Source: an uncultured Candidatus Hydrogenedens sp.
GTDB lineage: Bacteria > Desulfobacterota_D > UBA1144
Length of the DNA stretch: 64,000 nucleotides
Reading direction: 5' to 3'
Assembly (NCBI GenBank): GCA_902609885.1
Contig: CACLTT010000001.1
Span: forward strand, 140,723-204,722
A program made the position numbers and the translations under genes. This document shows, in pieces, positions 31,647-40,188 of this stretch (the stretch's first letter is position 1; every line of letters starts with the position of its first letter). The notes below the pieces were generated by a model. It worked only from the letters and a program-made list of their open reading frames with translations. It did not search any database and had not been told where the DNA came from.

Positions 31647-33213
31647 CGCTAATTTTATCTGAATAAAAATCTATTTCTTTTATTTCTTGATCTATATATT
31701 TTTTTAAGTCAAATAATCCTTCCGAGGTATATGATGAAATACATTGTTTTGGAAACATTTTTTTTAAAATTTCTTTTTTATCAATTTGAATTAAATCAAT
31801 TTTATTAAAAACTATAATCTTTTTAGTATATTGAAGGCCTGCAATGTCTAGCGTATTTTCAACAGATGAAATTTTTTCTTCATAGTTGTTATCATTTGCA
31901 TCGACAACATGAATAAGAACATCTGATTGGCCAATTTCCTCCAATGTAGCCCTAAAAGAGGAAATCAAATCTTTTGGTAGATCAGTTATGAATCCAACAG
32001 TATCACTTAATAAAATTTGTGTATCCTCAGACAAATAGGTCTTTCTTGTTGTTGGATTTAATGTTGAAAAAGCTTTTGTACTTTCAACGACATTTGATTT
32101 TGTCAGTTTATTAAAGAGTGTAGATTTTCCAGCACAAGTATATCCTACGAGCGTGGCACTGATAAGTTGATTTCTAAGTCTTTGAGTTCTGTTTAGTCCT
32201 CTTCTTCTGCTTAAATTATCAATTTGTTTTTCAAGTTCATTTATTCTTTTTCTTAAATATCTTCTTCTTTGTTCAAGCTTTTTCTCACCAGGCCCTTTAG
32301 ATCTTATCCCACCTGCAATTTGAGAAAATCCTTTTCCAAGTCCTATTAATCTTGGAAGTTCATATTTTAGTTTTGCTAACTCTATTTGAGTATGAGCTTC
32401 TTTAGACTTTGCATTCTTTTCAAAAATTTCCAAAATCAATTCTGTTCTATCACTTATTTTGATGTTAGTCATAGATGAAATCTTTTTTGACTGGTGTGGA
32501 AGTAATTCTTTATTAAAGATTATTTTATTTGCGTTATAAAACTTAGCTTCTAATAAAATGTCTTTTAGAACCCCTTTTCCTATCATGGTTGAAGCATCAA
32601 ATCCTTTTCTTAGTTGTTGTTTAGAGCCAACAATGGATTTATTTAAAGAAATACAAAGTTCTCTGAGCTCATCTTTAGAATGTTTTAGGTCTGTAGAATC
32701 TATATTTGAAACATTAACTAAATAAACTCTTTCAGAATCATACTTGTTTTCAACTAACTTAATTTTTTCACGCTTAATATTATTAAAATTTTGCCAGAAA
32801 GGGGAGCTATTAAGCTTATTTATATCGTCATACTTTTCTGATAGCCATAATTTTTTGTTGTGAGACTTTGCTTTATATACAACCTCATAATTTGAATTAA
32901 GTGAGTTTTTTATTAATAAAAAATTATTTAGTTTGGAATTAATAAGTGAAACTTTATCTCTCTTTTCAAATGCATCTTGTTTTTTCGTAATGAAAATTAA
33001 TCTTTTCTGAGATGGACTAGATTTTATTGATTCGTTGCTAAAATAATCTTCAATCATCCAGGGAGAGCCAATAAAAATCATTGAAACTTTACCGCGACGA
33101 TTAACAATTAAGTTAAATTCTTTATCTATTAAATCATTACAATTCACTAAATGTCGTTGGAATTCTTTTGATATTAAATCATTATTTAATATTCTCTTTT
33201 TAAATAATGACAA
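31636..33213 (-). CDS. hflX: Ribosome-associated GTPase HflX, with long N-terminal extension
   Basis: GTPase that splits stalled ribosomes. The HflX domain has GFSQIAGGIRSKGPGEKKLE, a coiled-coil RRRYLRKRINELEKQI, and the G domain with G1 GYTCAGKSTLFN, G3 DTVGFITDLP and G4 NKID. Length is 525 residues, about 100 more than E. coli HflX; residues 1-190 add a domain starting NLIVNRRGKVSMIFIGS, as seen in deltaproteobacterial and cyanobacterial HflX. This is a useful lineage clue. Confidence 0.94.
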   Translation of the reverse strand: MSLFKKRILNNDLISKEFQRHLVNCNDLIDKEFNLIVNRRGKVSMIFIGSPWMIEDYFSNESIKSSPSQKRLIFITKKQDAFEKRDKVSLINSKLNNFLLIKNSLNSNYEVVYKAKSHNKKLWLSEKYDDINKLNSSPFWQNFNNIKREKIKLVENKYDSERVYLVNVSNIDSTDLKHSKDELRELCISLNKSIVGSKQQLRKGFDASTMIGKGVLKDILLEAKFYNANKIIFNKELLPHQSKKISSMTNIKISDRTELILEIFEKNAKSKEAHTQIELAKLKYELPRLIGLGKGFSQIAGGIRSKGPGEKKLEQRRRYLRKRINELEKQIDNLSRRRGLNRTQRLRNQLISATLVGYTCAGKSTLFNKLTKSNVVESTKAFSTLNPTTRKTYLSEDTQILLSDTVGFITDLPKDLISSFRATLEEIGQSDVLIHVVDANDNNYEEKISSVENTLDIAGLQYTKKIIVFNKIDLIQIDKKEILKKMFPKQCISSYTSEGLFDLKKYIDQEIKEIDFYSDKISASQ

Positions 33214-33266
33214 AAGTAACTTTTTTTCACTACTTTTTAAACCTTTTGTATTGCCGTGGATAGATG

Positions 33267-33602
33267 CTATGAGGCTTCCCCTAAAAGTTTTATTTTAAAA
33301 CCAAATCTCTTTTCAAATTTTTTATCATTTTTATATTTCACACTTGAGACTGTCTCTATTTCTTTCTCATCAGTAAGCTCTTTAGCGTTACCATAAAATA
33401 TCTTCTCATTAATTTTAATTTCCGCAACATTTTTATTTAGAAGATTTTTATACCACCTAGATTCTTTATTTCTTCTTGTTATAAAGAAATTTCCATCGAT
33501 ATAAACAACTTTGAGCTTAATAGTACTTTTCTTTAAAGTGCTTATTGAAAAAGTTGAAACGTCAGTAATGAATGTAGAAGGGGATGTAATATCTAATACC
33601 AT
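33267..33602 (-). CDS. DDN/PNPOx-like oxidoreductase
   Basis: About 111 residues. The C-terminal half, SRWYKNLLNKNVAEIKINEK and then AKELTDEKEI, resembles deazaflavin-dependent nitroreductases (DDN, DUF385), in which that segment reads WYxNLxANPxVxV and ARELT. In those proteins the cofactor is F420; in related PNPOx proteins it is FMN. The track start at 33626 overlaps the divergent neighbour; ATG at 33602 is preferred. The protein is short for the family and lacks the usual GxxSGKPR block, so the call is tentative. Confidence 0.5.
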   Translation of the reverse strand: MVLDITSPSTFITDVSTFSISTLKKSTIKLKVVYIDGNFFITRRNKESRWYKNLLNKNVAEIKINEKIFYGNAKELTDEKEIETVSSVKYKNDKKFEKRFGFKIKLLGEAS

Positions 33603-33628
33603 GCTTATATATGTATAATATAACATAT

Positions 33629-33982
33629 ATGACCAAAGGTGAAAAAATACAATTTTGTTTAGATCCGTTTCGAAATTATCTCTCTGAATTTTTTGATATG
33701 ACTACAATAAGCAAAGTTGATATAAAACTTTTAGCGGATATTGATTCTGACGAGTTATCATTTTTATTTACTAAAAAAAAGAAAGGTTTATTAATATTTA
33801 AGAATAAGAATGAAATTAATTTTTTAGGTATAACAATTAGCGAAAATAATAAAAGGATTTTAAGAAAAATTCTTGGGTTAACTTATGATAAAGATTCCTA
33901 TTATGATAATACTCACAATAGAATTGATATAATAGAAATTAATATTACTATAAAATCATGGTTAGAAAAGCAAATAGCTTAA
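33629..33982 (+). CDS. Hypothetical protein
   Basis: Not recognised. The 117-residue product starts TKGEKIQFCLDPFRNYLSEFFDM and is mixed, rich in Lys, Ile and Asp, with no signal peptide or membrane helix. The track start (33611) is only 9 bases inside the divergent neighbour's region; ATG at 33629 is preferred. The 3' end overlaps a small minus-strand gene by 21 bases. Confidence 0.6.
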   Translation: MTKGEKIQFCLDPFRNYLSEFFDMTTISKVDIKLLADIDSDELSFLFTKKKKGLLIFKNKNEINFLGITISENNKRILRKILGLTYDKDSYYDNTHNRIDIIEINITIKSWLEKQIA

Positions 33983-34108
33983 TGATACTAAGCCAATAAT
34001 TGAAAAGACAAACAAGAAAATTCCTATAATATAAGGAATTGCCGGTTTTTGATAGTCCTCTAATTTTAATTGGGAAATGATCTCTAAAACCTTTTCACGA
34101 TTTAACAT
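33962..34108 (-). CDS. Small single-span membrane protein
   Basis: A 48-residue minus-strand ORF missed by the track. It has a charged N-terminal helix (LNREKVLEIISQLKLEDYQK) then one clear hydrophobic segment (IPYIIGIFLFVFSIIGLVSL). No family is recognised. It lies between two plus-strand genes, and the clean helix-plus-membrane layout suggests a real peptide. Codon use is like its neighbours, but coding status is unproven. Confidence 0.45.
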   Translation of the reverse strand: MLNREKVLEIISQLKLEDYQKPAIPYIIGIFLFVFSIIGLVSLSYLLF

Positions 34109-34201
34109 GTAAATATTATAATTTAAGAGAAATTATTTTAAAGAGATTTATTCTTAATGTGTTAATATCTTTAATTATAATTTATTATTTGGAGTTTTAT
34201 T

Positions 34202-35134
34202 ATGAAAGTATCTATAACAACACCAGTATGGGGATGTTCGACTGAGAATTTAATTGCAATTGCAAAAATGGCTGAGGATTCTGGAATTTATGCGATATTG
34301 TCCCCGGAAGTTCCACCATACAGCGGTCTATCTAATGCTAGTTTAATGGCAAACCATACCTCAAATACACTAGTGGGCACTTGGATTGCAAATATATATT
34401 TAAGACACCCTGTTTTGTGTGCTGCAGAATCAATGACTATTCAAGAGTTCAGTAACGATAGATTATTGCTAGGTCTAGGTGTTTCACATAAGCCTGTAAA
34501 TTCTAGACTAGGTATTGAGATGGGAGATCCAATCGATACTATGAGAAATTATGTAAATTCTGTTAGATCTTACGTTGATGGGACTTCAGAGCAAATAAGT
34601 TTGAAGAGGAAAATATCTCAATTTCCAATTTATATTGCAGGCTTAACTGAGAGGACTGCAGAGTTAGCTGGCGAGGTTGCTGATGGATTAATGCCATATT
34701 TGGCTAGTACTAGTCATTTGAAAAAACTATCTGATTCTGTTAAAAAAGGAAGAGAATCCTCAAGTTTAACATCAGATTTTTGCTTGACTGCAGGCCTGCC
34801 ATCATTCATTTCAGATGATGAAGATTTAGCAACTGACTCCGCTATCAAGGGTCTTTCTGGATATGCTAGGCTACCTTATTATCAGAGAGTTCTGGATCTT
34901 AGTGGATATGGAGAGATTGTCTCCAAGATTAAAGATGGAACTAACCCCGCCGAAGCATTAACAGCAGAATTGGTGAACGATTTAGCCTTAGTAGGATCAG
35001 TAAAAAAATGTTCTGAAACATTATCTAGATTTATAGAGGCAGGAGCGGATATGCCAATTATAACTCCAAATGCTGTTGGTAAGCAGAGCCCCTTAGAAGT
35101 TATGCAGAATATTTTAGATGTAGTTAGTTCTTAA
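34202..35134 (+). CDS. LLM-class flavin-dependent oxidoreductase (F420- or FMN-dependent)
   Basis: Luciferase-like monooxygenase fold, 310 residues. Family blocks are AIAKMAEDSGIYAILSPE, TIQEFSNDRLLLGLGVSHKP and IYIAGLTERTAELAGEVADG. Actinobacterial members use coenzyme F420, others FMN; the sequence does not decide. TATAAT at 34176-34181 and GGAG 8 bases before the ATG support the start. It converges on the CoA ligase with an 11-base overlap. Confidence 0.85.
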   Translation: MKVSITTPVWGCSTENLIAIAKMAEDSGIYAILSPEVPPYSGLSNASLMANHTSNTLVGTWIANIYLRHPVLCAAESMTIQEFSNDRLLLGLGVSHKPVNSRLGIEMGDPIDTMRNYVNSVRSYVDGTSEQISLKRKISQFPIYIAGLTERTAELAGEVADGLMPYLASTSHLKKLSDSVKKGRESSSLTSDFCLTAGLPSFISDDEDLATDSAIKGLSGYARLPYYQRVLDLSGYGEIVSKIKDGTNPAEALTAELVNDLALVGSVKKCSETLSRFIEAGADMPIITPNAVGKQSPLEVMQNILDVVSS

Positions 35135-36656
35135 GAAGTCTAATAACTTTTCCATTAATTGTTTTTTCAATTTTAGAGACAATTTTGATTTCTTTTGGCC
35201 TTTTGTACTCAGCCAGCTCAGAATTAATCATTTTACTAATAATTTTTATTGGATTTTTTATTCTATTTTTTTTTAAAACAACCCTTAAAGATGTAATTTC
35301 TTTTTGATTGTTAATTTTTTTTATACATAGTGCTGATTCATCAACGAAATTTATAGAGTCAGCAATCTCTTCGATTTCTTTTGGTGAGATTCTAAAGCCT
35401 AGAACATTTATTATTTCATCTTTTCGAGATTGAAACCATAAATAACCTCTGTTGTCTAATTTAAATATATCACCAGTTAAAAATAAATTATTTTTGAATT
35501 TTCTCTTAGTCTCCCATGGATCTCTCCAATACTTAATCATTAGTCCAGGATCTTTGGCCTCAACAACTAGTTCACCTACCGAGTTATTTGAAATTTTATT
35601 ATATTTTTTATCTACTAAAAATGCATTATGTCCTGGCTGAACTTTACCGCAAGAGCCAGGTACAATTTTTTTCATTGGATTATTCGATATAAAATAACTA
35701 ATTTCACTCATACCTAAACCCTCATATATATACTTATTTAATTTCTTTTTCCATTCAACAATTATTTCTTTCTTAAGATGTTCGCCAGCACAGAGAAAAT
35801 TTTTCACACTTTTTAATTTTTTAATTTTTCTTAAATCAGCAGTAATTTCTCTTAATATTTGTCGATATACTCCTGGAACGGTCATAAATATAGTTATTTT
35901 TAGATTATTAATTATATCTAGATAATTATTCGTGTTGTGATTTCCTGAATAAATCACAACTGTCGAACCATATCTCAAGCAGTCTAAACACCCTGCACCT
36001 AAAGTATAAGTCCAATTTAATTTTCCTGGATTAAAGACTACATCTTCTTGTTTTAAATTTAGCCAAAATTTAGTTGAGGGCTCTCTGCCAATTATAGATC
36101 TATGTGCATGAAGTACTCCTTTAGGTCTTCCTGTTGTACCCGATGTATAAGTCATATAGCATGGATCATTAGCTAATGTATTTTTATTTTTTACTAAGTA
36201 TTTATGAGATGATTTATTATTTATTTTTTTAAGTTTTAATACTTTTACTTTCTCTTCATTAAAAAAATTAATGAGGGTTTTGCTTATAGCAGCTTTGGGC
36301 TTCGAATTTGCTATAATATATTTCAATTCTCTTTTTTTTAAAAGAATACTTGTTGGTATAGCCACTGCACCTATTTTAACAATTGATAAAAAAAATATTA
36401 CAAAGTCTATTGAATTCTCCATTCTGATTAATACTTTATTACCTTTTTTAATTCCTTCTCTAAGAAGAAAATTCGAATAAAAATTAATTTTTTTATAGAG
36501 GCTAAGGTAACTGATGGAGTTTGTTTTTAAGTTTTGACCGACTTCATATATTGCTATTTTTTTTGATATTTCTTCATTGCCTATCCACTTATCGATACAA
36601 TCAGTAGCCAAGTTAAATTTTTTCGGTATTCGGAAATTGAATTCCTTTTCAGACAT
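35124..36656 (-). CDS. AMP-dependent acyl-CoA synthetase, benzoate-CoA ligase-like
   Basis: ANL superfamily enzyme that adenylates a carboxylic acid and passes it to CoA. The P-loop motif is YMTYTSGTTGRPKGVLHAH, with the core GLGMSEISY, LTGDIFKLDNRGYLWFQSRKDE (A8 hinge region) and the late catalytic lysine segment KTINGKVIR. The short N-terminus and overall layout resemble benzoate or aminobenzoate CoA ligases. The track start is TTG at 36725; ATG at 36656 gives 510 residues and leaves room for a promoter toward the pterin operon. Substrate unknown. Confidence 0.85.
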   Translation of the reverse strand: MSEKEFNFRIPKKFNLATDCIDKWIGNEEISKKIAIYEVGQNLKTNSISYLSLYKKINFYSNFLLREGIKKGNKVLIRMENSIDFVIFFLSIVKIGAVAIPTSILLKKRELKYIIANSKPKAAISKTLINFFNEEKVKVLKLKKINNKSSHKYLVKNKNTLANDPCYMTYTSGTTGRPKGVLHAHRSIIGREPSTKFWLNLKQEDVVFNPGKLNWTYTLGAGCLDCLRYGSTVVIYSGNHNTNNYLDIINNLKITIFMTVPGVYRQILREITADLRKIKKLKSVKNFLCAGEHLKKEIIVEWKKKLNKYIYEGLGMSEISYFISNNPMKKIVPGSCGKVQPGHNAFLVDKKYNKISNNSVGELVVEAKDPGLMIKYWRDPWETKRKFKNNLFLTGDIFKLDNRGYLWFQSRKDEIINVLGFRISPKEIEEIADSINFVDESALCIKKINNQKEITSLRVVLKKNRIKNPIKIISKMINSELAEYKRPKEIKIVSKIEKTINGKVIRLLKN

Positions 36657-36728
36657 ATCTTTATAATAATGTAAATTATAAAATGTCCGAATTAATTTTT
36701 TTGGAATAGATGGTATTCTTAACAACTA

Positions 36729-37145
36729 ATGGAAGAATTTATTACCTTATCAAAAAAAATTGAATTCTCTGCTTCCCATAGGTATTGGAATGACTCATGG
36801 TCAGAGGAAGTAAATTTAAAGCATTTTGGTAAATGCACCAGTAAGTATGGCCATGGTCATAATTACGTTTTAGAAACCACCGTTGAGGGACCTGTTGATC
36901 CAGATACAGGGATGATAATTAATATTTACAATTTAAAGCCAATTTTGAAATCTGTTCTAAAGCAATTTGATCATAAATTTTTGAATTTGGATACAGATTT
37001 TTTTGAGGATTTAATTCCCACCACAGAAAATTTTGCAAAAATATTATATGAGTGTATAGATGAGAAGCTAAAAGATACTAGATGTAAACTCCTGAAAGTT
37101 AGACTTTACGAGACTAAAGATTTATTTGTGGATTATTGGAAATAA
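36729..37145 (+). CDS. 6-pyruvoyl-tetrahydropterin synthase homologue, copy 1
   Basis: T-fold enzyme of 138 residues. Zinc histidines are in FSASHRYW and in the motif GKCTSKYGHGHNY, where the catalytic cysteine stands five residues before HGH (CX5HGH). That spacing is the one in mammalian PTPS; QueD enzymes have CX3HGH. The partner residues FDHKFLNLD, TTENFAK and the pterin-anchoring glutamate in LYETKD are also present, so it looks active. PTPS converts dihydroneopterin triphosphate to 6-pyruvoyl-tetrahydropterin. It opens a tight four-gene operon, ending directly at the ATG of copy 2. Confidence 0.88.
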   Translation: MEEFITLSKKIEFSASHRYWNDSWSEEVNLKHFGKCTSKYGHGHNYVLETTVEGPVDPDTGMIINIYNLKPILKSVLKQFDHKFLNLDTDFFEDLIPTTENFAKILYECIDEKLKDTRCKLLKVRLYETKDLFVDYWK

Positions 37146-37559
37146 ATGTCAGAAAATTGTACGTTAACTAGAATTTATTCCTTCAGTGCAGCACATAGAT
37201 TGCATAATGATAAATTTACAGATGAAATGAATAAGCAAATTTTTGGCAAATGTAATAATCCAAATGGCCATGGTCATGACTATTATCTTGAGTTAACAGT
37301 TAGTGGAGATGTTTCAGCTGATACAGGTATGATTATTAATATTGAAGAGTTAGATTTTGAAGTACATAAAGTTATAGATATATTGGACCACAAAAGGCTT
37401 GATATTGAGATTGATTATTTTATAAATATTAGAGCTTCAGGAGAGAATATTGCAAAATATCTATGGGATCAGTTGGTAAATATTATTCCTCAACCTGCGT
37501 ATCTTTATCATATTAGACTATGGGAAACATCTGAGAATTTTTTCGACTATAAGGGGTAA
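37146..37559 (+). CDS. 6-pyruvoyl-tetrahydropterin synthase homologue, copy 2
   Basis: 137 residues, starting with no gap after copy 1. Motif FGKCNNPNGHGHDYYLE is almost the eukaryotic PTPS active-site block, again CX5HGH. FSAAHRLHN, LDHKRLDIE, SGENIAKYLW and LWETSENF complete the zinc and pterin site. It looks more like bona fide PTPS than copy 1. The two proteins may form mixed hexamers or act on different pterins. folE begins 3 bases downstream. Confidence 0.92.
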   Translation: MSENCTLTRIYSFSAAHRLHNDKFTDEMNKQIFGKCNNPNGHGHDYYLELTVSGDVSADTGMIINIEELDFEVHKVIDILDHKRLDIEIDYFINIRASGENIAKYLWDQLVNIIPQPAYLYHIRLWETSENFFDYKG

Positions 37560-37562
37560 ATA

Positions 37563-38417
37563 ATGAATATCATTGAATTGACATGGGAAGATGTAATAGC
37601 AAGAATTGAGTATGTTAAAAAGAAGAACAAAATAAAATCAAATACTAAGATATACGGTGTTCCCAAGAACGGAATGATCATTACAAGTTTTTTTGGCTGC
37701 GTAAGCGTTTATGATCCTGAAAAAGCGGATTTTATTATTGATGACATTATAGATTCTGGAAAAACCAAAAAAAAATATAAAAAACTATATCCAAAAAAGA
37801 AATTTATTGCTTTATTTGAGAAAGACAAAAAGAATACTTGGATTAATTTTCCATATGAAAAGAATACAAAAGAAGACCATCAAGATTTAGTTGTAAGATT
37901 ATTGCAGGTTATAGGCGAAGATCCCACAAGAGAAGGACTTCAAGATACTCCTAGAAGATTTATTGATGCTTTTCATGAATTCCTATCACCTCCAGATTTT
38001 GCAATGACTACTTTTGATGTTGAGAATACAGATGAAATGATTGTCCAGTTAGATATTCCTTTTTATTCTTTTTGCGAACACCATTTATTACCTTTTTTTG
38101 GAAAAGGCTACATAGCATATGTTCCCGAAAAAAAGATTGTAGGATTGAGTAAACTTGCAAGATCTCTTGAGATGTTTTCAAGAAGATTACAAAACCAAGA
38201 AAGGATTACTAATCAAGTTGCTGAATTTCTTCAAAAAGGCTTAAATCCTAAAGGAGTTGCAGTAGTTCTTAAAGCGAGACATATGTGTATGGAAATGAGA
38301 GGTGTTAAAACATCAGATACTCATACAATCACGAGTAAGCTTTTAGGAAGCTTTAAAAGTGATGAAAGAACTAGAGCGGAATTTCTAAATCTAATAGGTA
38401 ACCACAGGAATTTATAA
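37563..38417 (+). CDS. folE: Phosphoribosyltransferase-like domain fused to GTP cyclohydrolase I
   Basis: Residues about 100-284 are GTP cyclohydrolase I: zinc Cys171 and His174 in [36 protein letters not shown], and Cys242 in [10 protein letters not shown]. It converts GTP to dihydroneopterin triphosphate, the PTPS substrate. Residues 1-95 are an extra domain with [12 protein letters not shown] and the PRPP-loop pattern DDIIDSGKT (60-68), typical of type I phosphoribosyltransferases, but truncated compared with full PRTases. Usual GCH I is about 190-220 residues without it. The domain could bind a nucleotide or regulate the enzyme. A Shine-Dalgarno (AAGGGG) precedes the ATG. The stop overlaps the SDR start (TAATG). 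Confidence 0.92.
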   Translation: MNIIELTWEDVIARIEYVKKKNKIKSNTKIYGVPKNGMIITSFFGCVSVYDPEKADFIIDDIIDSGKTKKKYKKLYPKKKFIALFEKDKKNTWINFPYEKNTKEDHQDLVVRLLQVIGEDPTREGLQDTPRRFIDAFHEFLSPPDFAMTTFDVENTDEMIVQLDIPFYSFCEHHLLPFFGKGYIAYVPEKKIVGLSKLARSLEMFSRRLQNQERITNQVAEFLQKGLNPKGVAVVLKARHMCMEMRGVKTSDTHTITSKLLGSFKSDERTRAEFLNLIGNHRNL

Positions 38418-39115
38418 TGAAGACTGTTGTAATAAGTGGGGGTACATCGGGGATTGGAAAAAGATTAGTAAAATTATTCTTAAATGAGAAAATGAAAGTT
38501 TTAACTTTTTCAAGTAAGAAAAAAAATATAATTTCTTTTAATAAAGAGTTTAAAGAATTCAAAGATAATCTTTTCTGTTATCAATGTAATATTAGTGATC
38601 CAAAAGATGTAAAGAAAATCTCTGCAATAATTTCTAGAAAATTTAAAAAAATAGACTTTCTTATTAATAATTCTGGAACAAATGTTTTAGGTCCAATAGG
38701 AAAAATTAACGTTAAAGATTGGAAGAAAATAATTGATGTTAATCTTACAGGTCCATTCTTATTAACCCAAAATTTATTAAAACTTTTTAAGAAAAATTCT
38801 GTAATATTGAATATGGGGTCAATTGCATCAAGACAAGGATTCCCAAATTGGTCTTCTTACTGTGCATCAAAATTCGGATTAAAAGGATTTACCGAATCAT
38901 TAAGAGAAGAATTAAGACCAAAAGGTATTAGGGTTGTACATGCCGAGGTAGGCGCTACCGATACAGGCCTTTGGGATAATTTAGAGGGTGATTGGAATAA
39001 AGAGTCGATGATGAAAGATTTGGATGTTGCTAAATTCATTTTAAAAAATATAATTGATTCAAACAGTGTAAATGTTGACGAAATATTTTTAATGCCTCCG
39101 GGTGGAATACTGTAA
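38417..39115 (+). CDS. Short-chain dehydrogenase of the pterin operon (sepiapterin reductase-like role)
   Basis: Classical SDR of 232 residues with GGTSGIGKRLV, LINNSGTNVLG, the catalytic serine in LNMGSIASRQG and the YxxxK motif YCASK. It ends with MPPGGIL. Its start overlaps the folE stop by one base, so it is translated with the pterin genes. In tetrahydrobiopterin synthesis an SDR (sepiapterin reductase) reduces 6-pyruvoyl-tetrahydropterin, and the context suggests that job. Sequence alone shows only an SDR; a role in another pterin side chain is equally possible. Confidence 0.75.
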   Translation: MKTVVISGGTSGIGKRLVKLFLNEKMKVLTFSSKKKNIISFNKEFKEFKDNLFCYQCNISDPKDVKKISAIISRKFKKIDFLINNSGTNVLGPIGKINVKDWKKIIDVNLTGPFLLTQNLLKLFKKNSVILNMGSIASRQGFPNWSSYCASKFGLKGFTESLREELRPKGIRVVHAEVGATDTGLWDNLEGDWNKESMMKDLDVAKFILKNIIDSNSVNVDEIFLMPPGGIL

Positions 39116-39149
39116 AAAAGTAATAATTATGTATACTTAAAGACTTGAA

Positions 39150-40187
39150 ATGAACATTGATAACTTAGATACTGAGCTTTTAAATATTTTGCAATCAAAT
39201 TTTCCTTTGGATGTTAAGCCTTTTGAATCCATTGGAAATAAATTGGGTATATCTGAGCTTGAAGTACTTAAAAGAGTAGAAAACTTAAAACATATTAAAT
39301 ATATAAGACAAATAAGTGCAATTTTTGATACCAGAAGTATGAAATATAAATCATCTTTGATTGCAATGTCTTTTGATGATGACAAAATTGATGCTGCCGC
39401 AGAATTAATAAACTCACATCCTGGAATAACCCATAATTATAAAAGGAATCACTTTTATAATTTATGGTTTACCTTAGCCGTTCCGCCAAATAGTGCTTTA
39501 GGGTTAGATAAAACTGTTGATATACTAGCAAAAAAAACAAATGCTAAATCCTCAAGGATCCTTCCTACCTTAAAATTATTTAAGATTGGTGTAAAGTTGG
39601 ATATGACAGGTAAGGATGATATTTCAAAAACTGAGGAAAATGATTTTTATGGGGAAGCAAATATTTCTAACCATTTTGATTTTATGCCTGAAGACATTGA
39701 TATTATTAAGGAAGTTCAGGAAGATTTTCCTTTAGTTGCCGAACCTTTTACAGTAATTTCTTCAAAACTTGGGATTTCGGTAAATGATCTTATATCTACT
39801 TTAAAAGTCTTTCAAGCAAATGGGATTATGAGACGCGTTGCCGCAATTCTTCATCATAGAAAAGCAGGATTTAGGGCAAATGCTATGGGAGTTTGGGATG
39901 TTCCAATCGATAGAATTGAAGATATTGCACCAAAAATGGCATCCTTTAAATCTGTTAGTCATTGTTACAGGAGACCAACTTATCCAGATTGGCCCTATTC
40001 GTTATTCACTATGATACATGGTAGATCTCCTAAAGAATGTAATAGTCTTATTAAAAAATTATCAGAGGTAAGTGGAATCAATAAATATGACGCACTATAT
40101 AGTTCTAAAGAATATAAGAAAACTAGATTGAAGTTTTTCTCCCAGGATCAACTTGACTGGGAAAAAAATATTATAGGTGGTAATTAA
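39150..40187 (+). CDS. Fused siroheme decarboxylase (AhbA-AhbB/NirDL type)
   Basis: Two tandem AsnC/Lrp-like units of about 150 residues each, with HTH-like N-terminal halves (LDTELLNILQSNFP and DIIKEVQEDFPL). The first carries THNYKRNHFYNLWFTL (residues 94-109) and the second HCYRRPTYPDWPYSLFTM (271-288), both signatures of siroheme decarboxylase subunits. The complex removes two carboxyls from siroheme to give 12,18-didecarboxysiroheme, a step of the Ahb heme pathway or of heme d1 synthesis. Usually AhbA and AhbB (or NirD and NirL) are separate or NirDL fused. It is followed by hemA and hemC, which supports tetrapyrrole function over gene regulation. Confidence 0.85.
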   Translation: MNIDNLDTELLNILQSNFPLDVKPFESIGNKLGISELEVLKRVENLKHIKYIRQISAIFDTRSMKYKSSLIAMSFDDDKIDAAAELINSHPGITHNYKRNHFYNLWFTLAVPPNSALGLDKTVDILAKKTNAKSSRILPTLKLFKIGVKLDMTGKDDISKTEENDFYGEANISNHFDFMPEDIDIIKEVQEDFPLVAEPFTVISSKLGISVNDLISTLKVFQANGIMRRVAAILHHRKAGFRANAMGVWDVPIDRIEDIAPKMASFKSVSHCYRRPTYPDWPYSLFTMIHGRSPKECNSLIKKLSEVSGINKYDALYSSKEYKKTRLKFFSQDQLDWEKNIIGGN

Positions 40188-40188
40188 A

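Noticed and set aside
36729-38417. Queuosine synthesis (FolE-QueD) reading of the pterin genes
   Set aside because: PTPS copies have CX5HGH, queC/queE are not nearby, and an SDR follows. Kept as the main alternative, not the preferred reading.
39150-40187. AsnC/Lrp transcription regulator annotation
   Set aside because: The HCYRRPTYPDWPYSLFTM signature and hemA-hemC context fit siroheme decarboxylase better.
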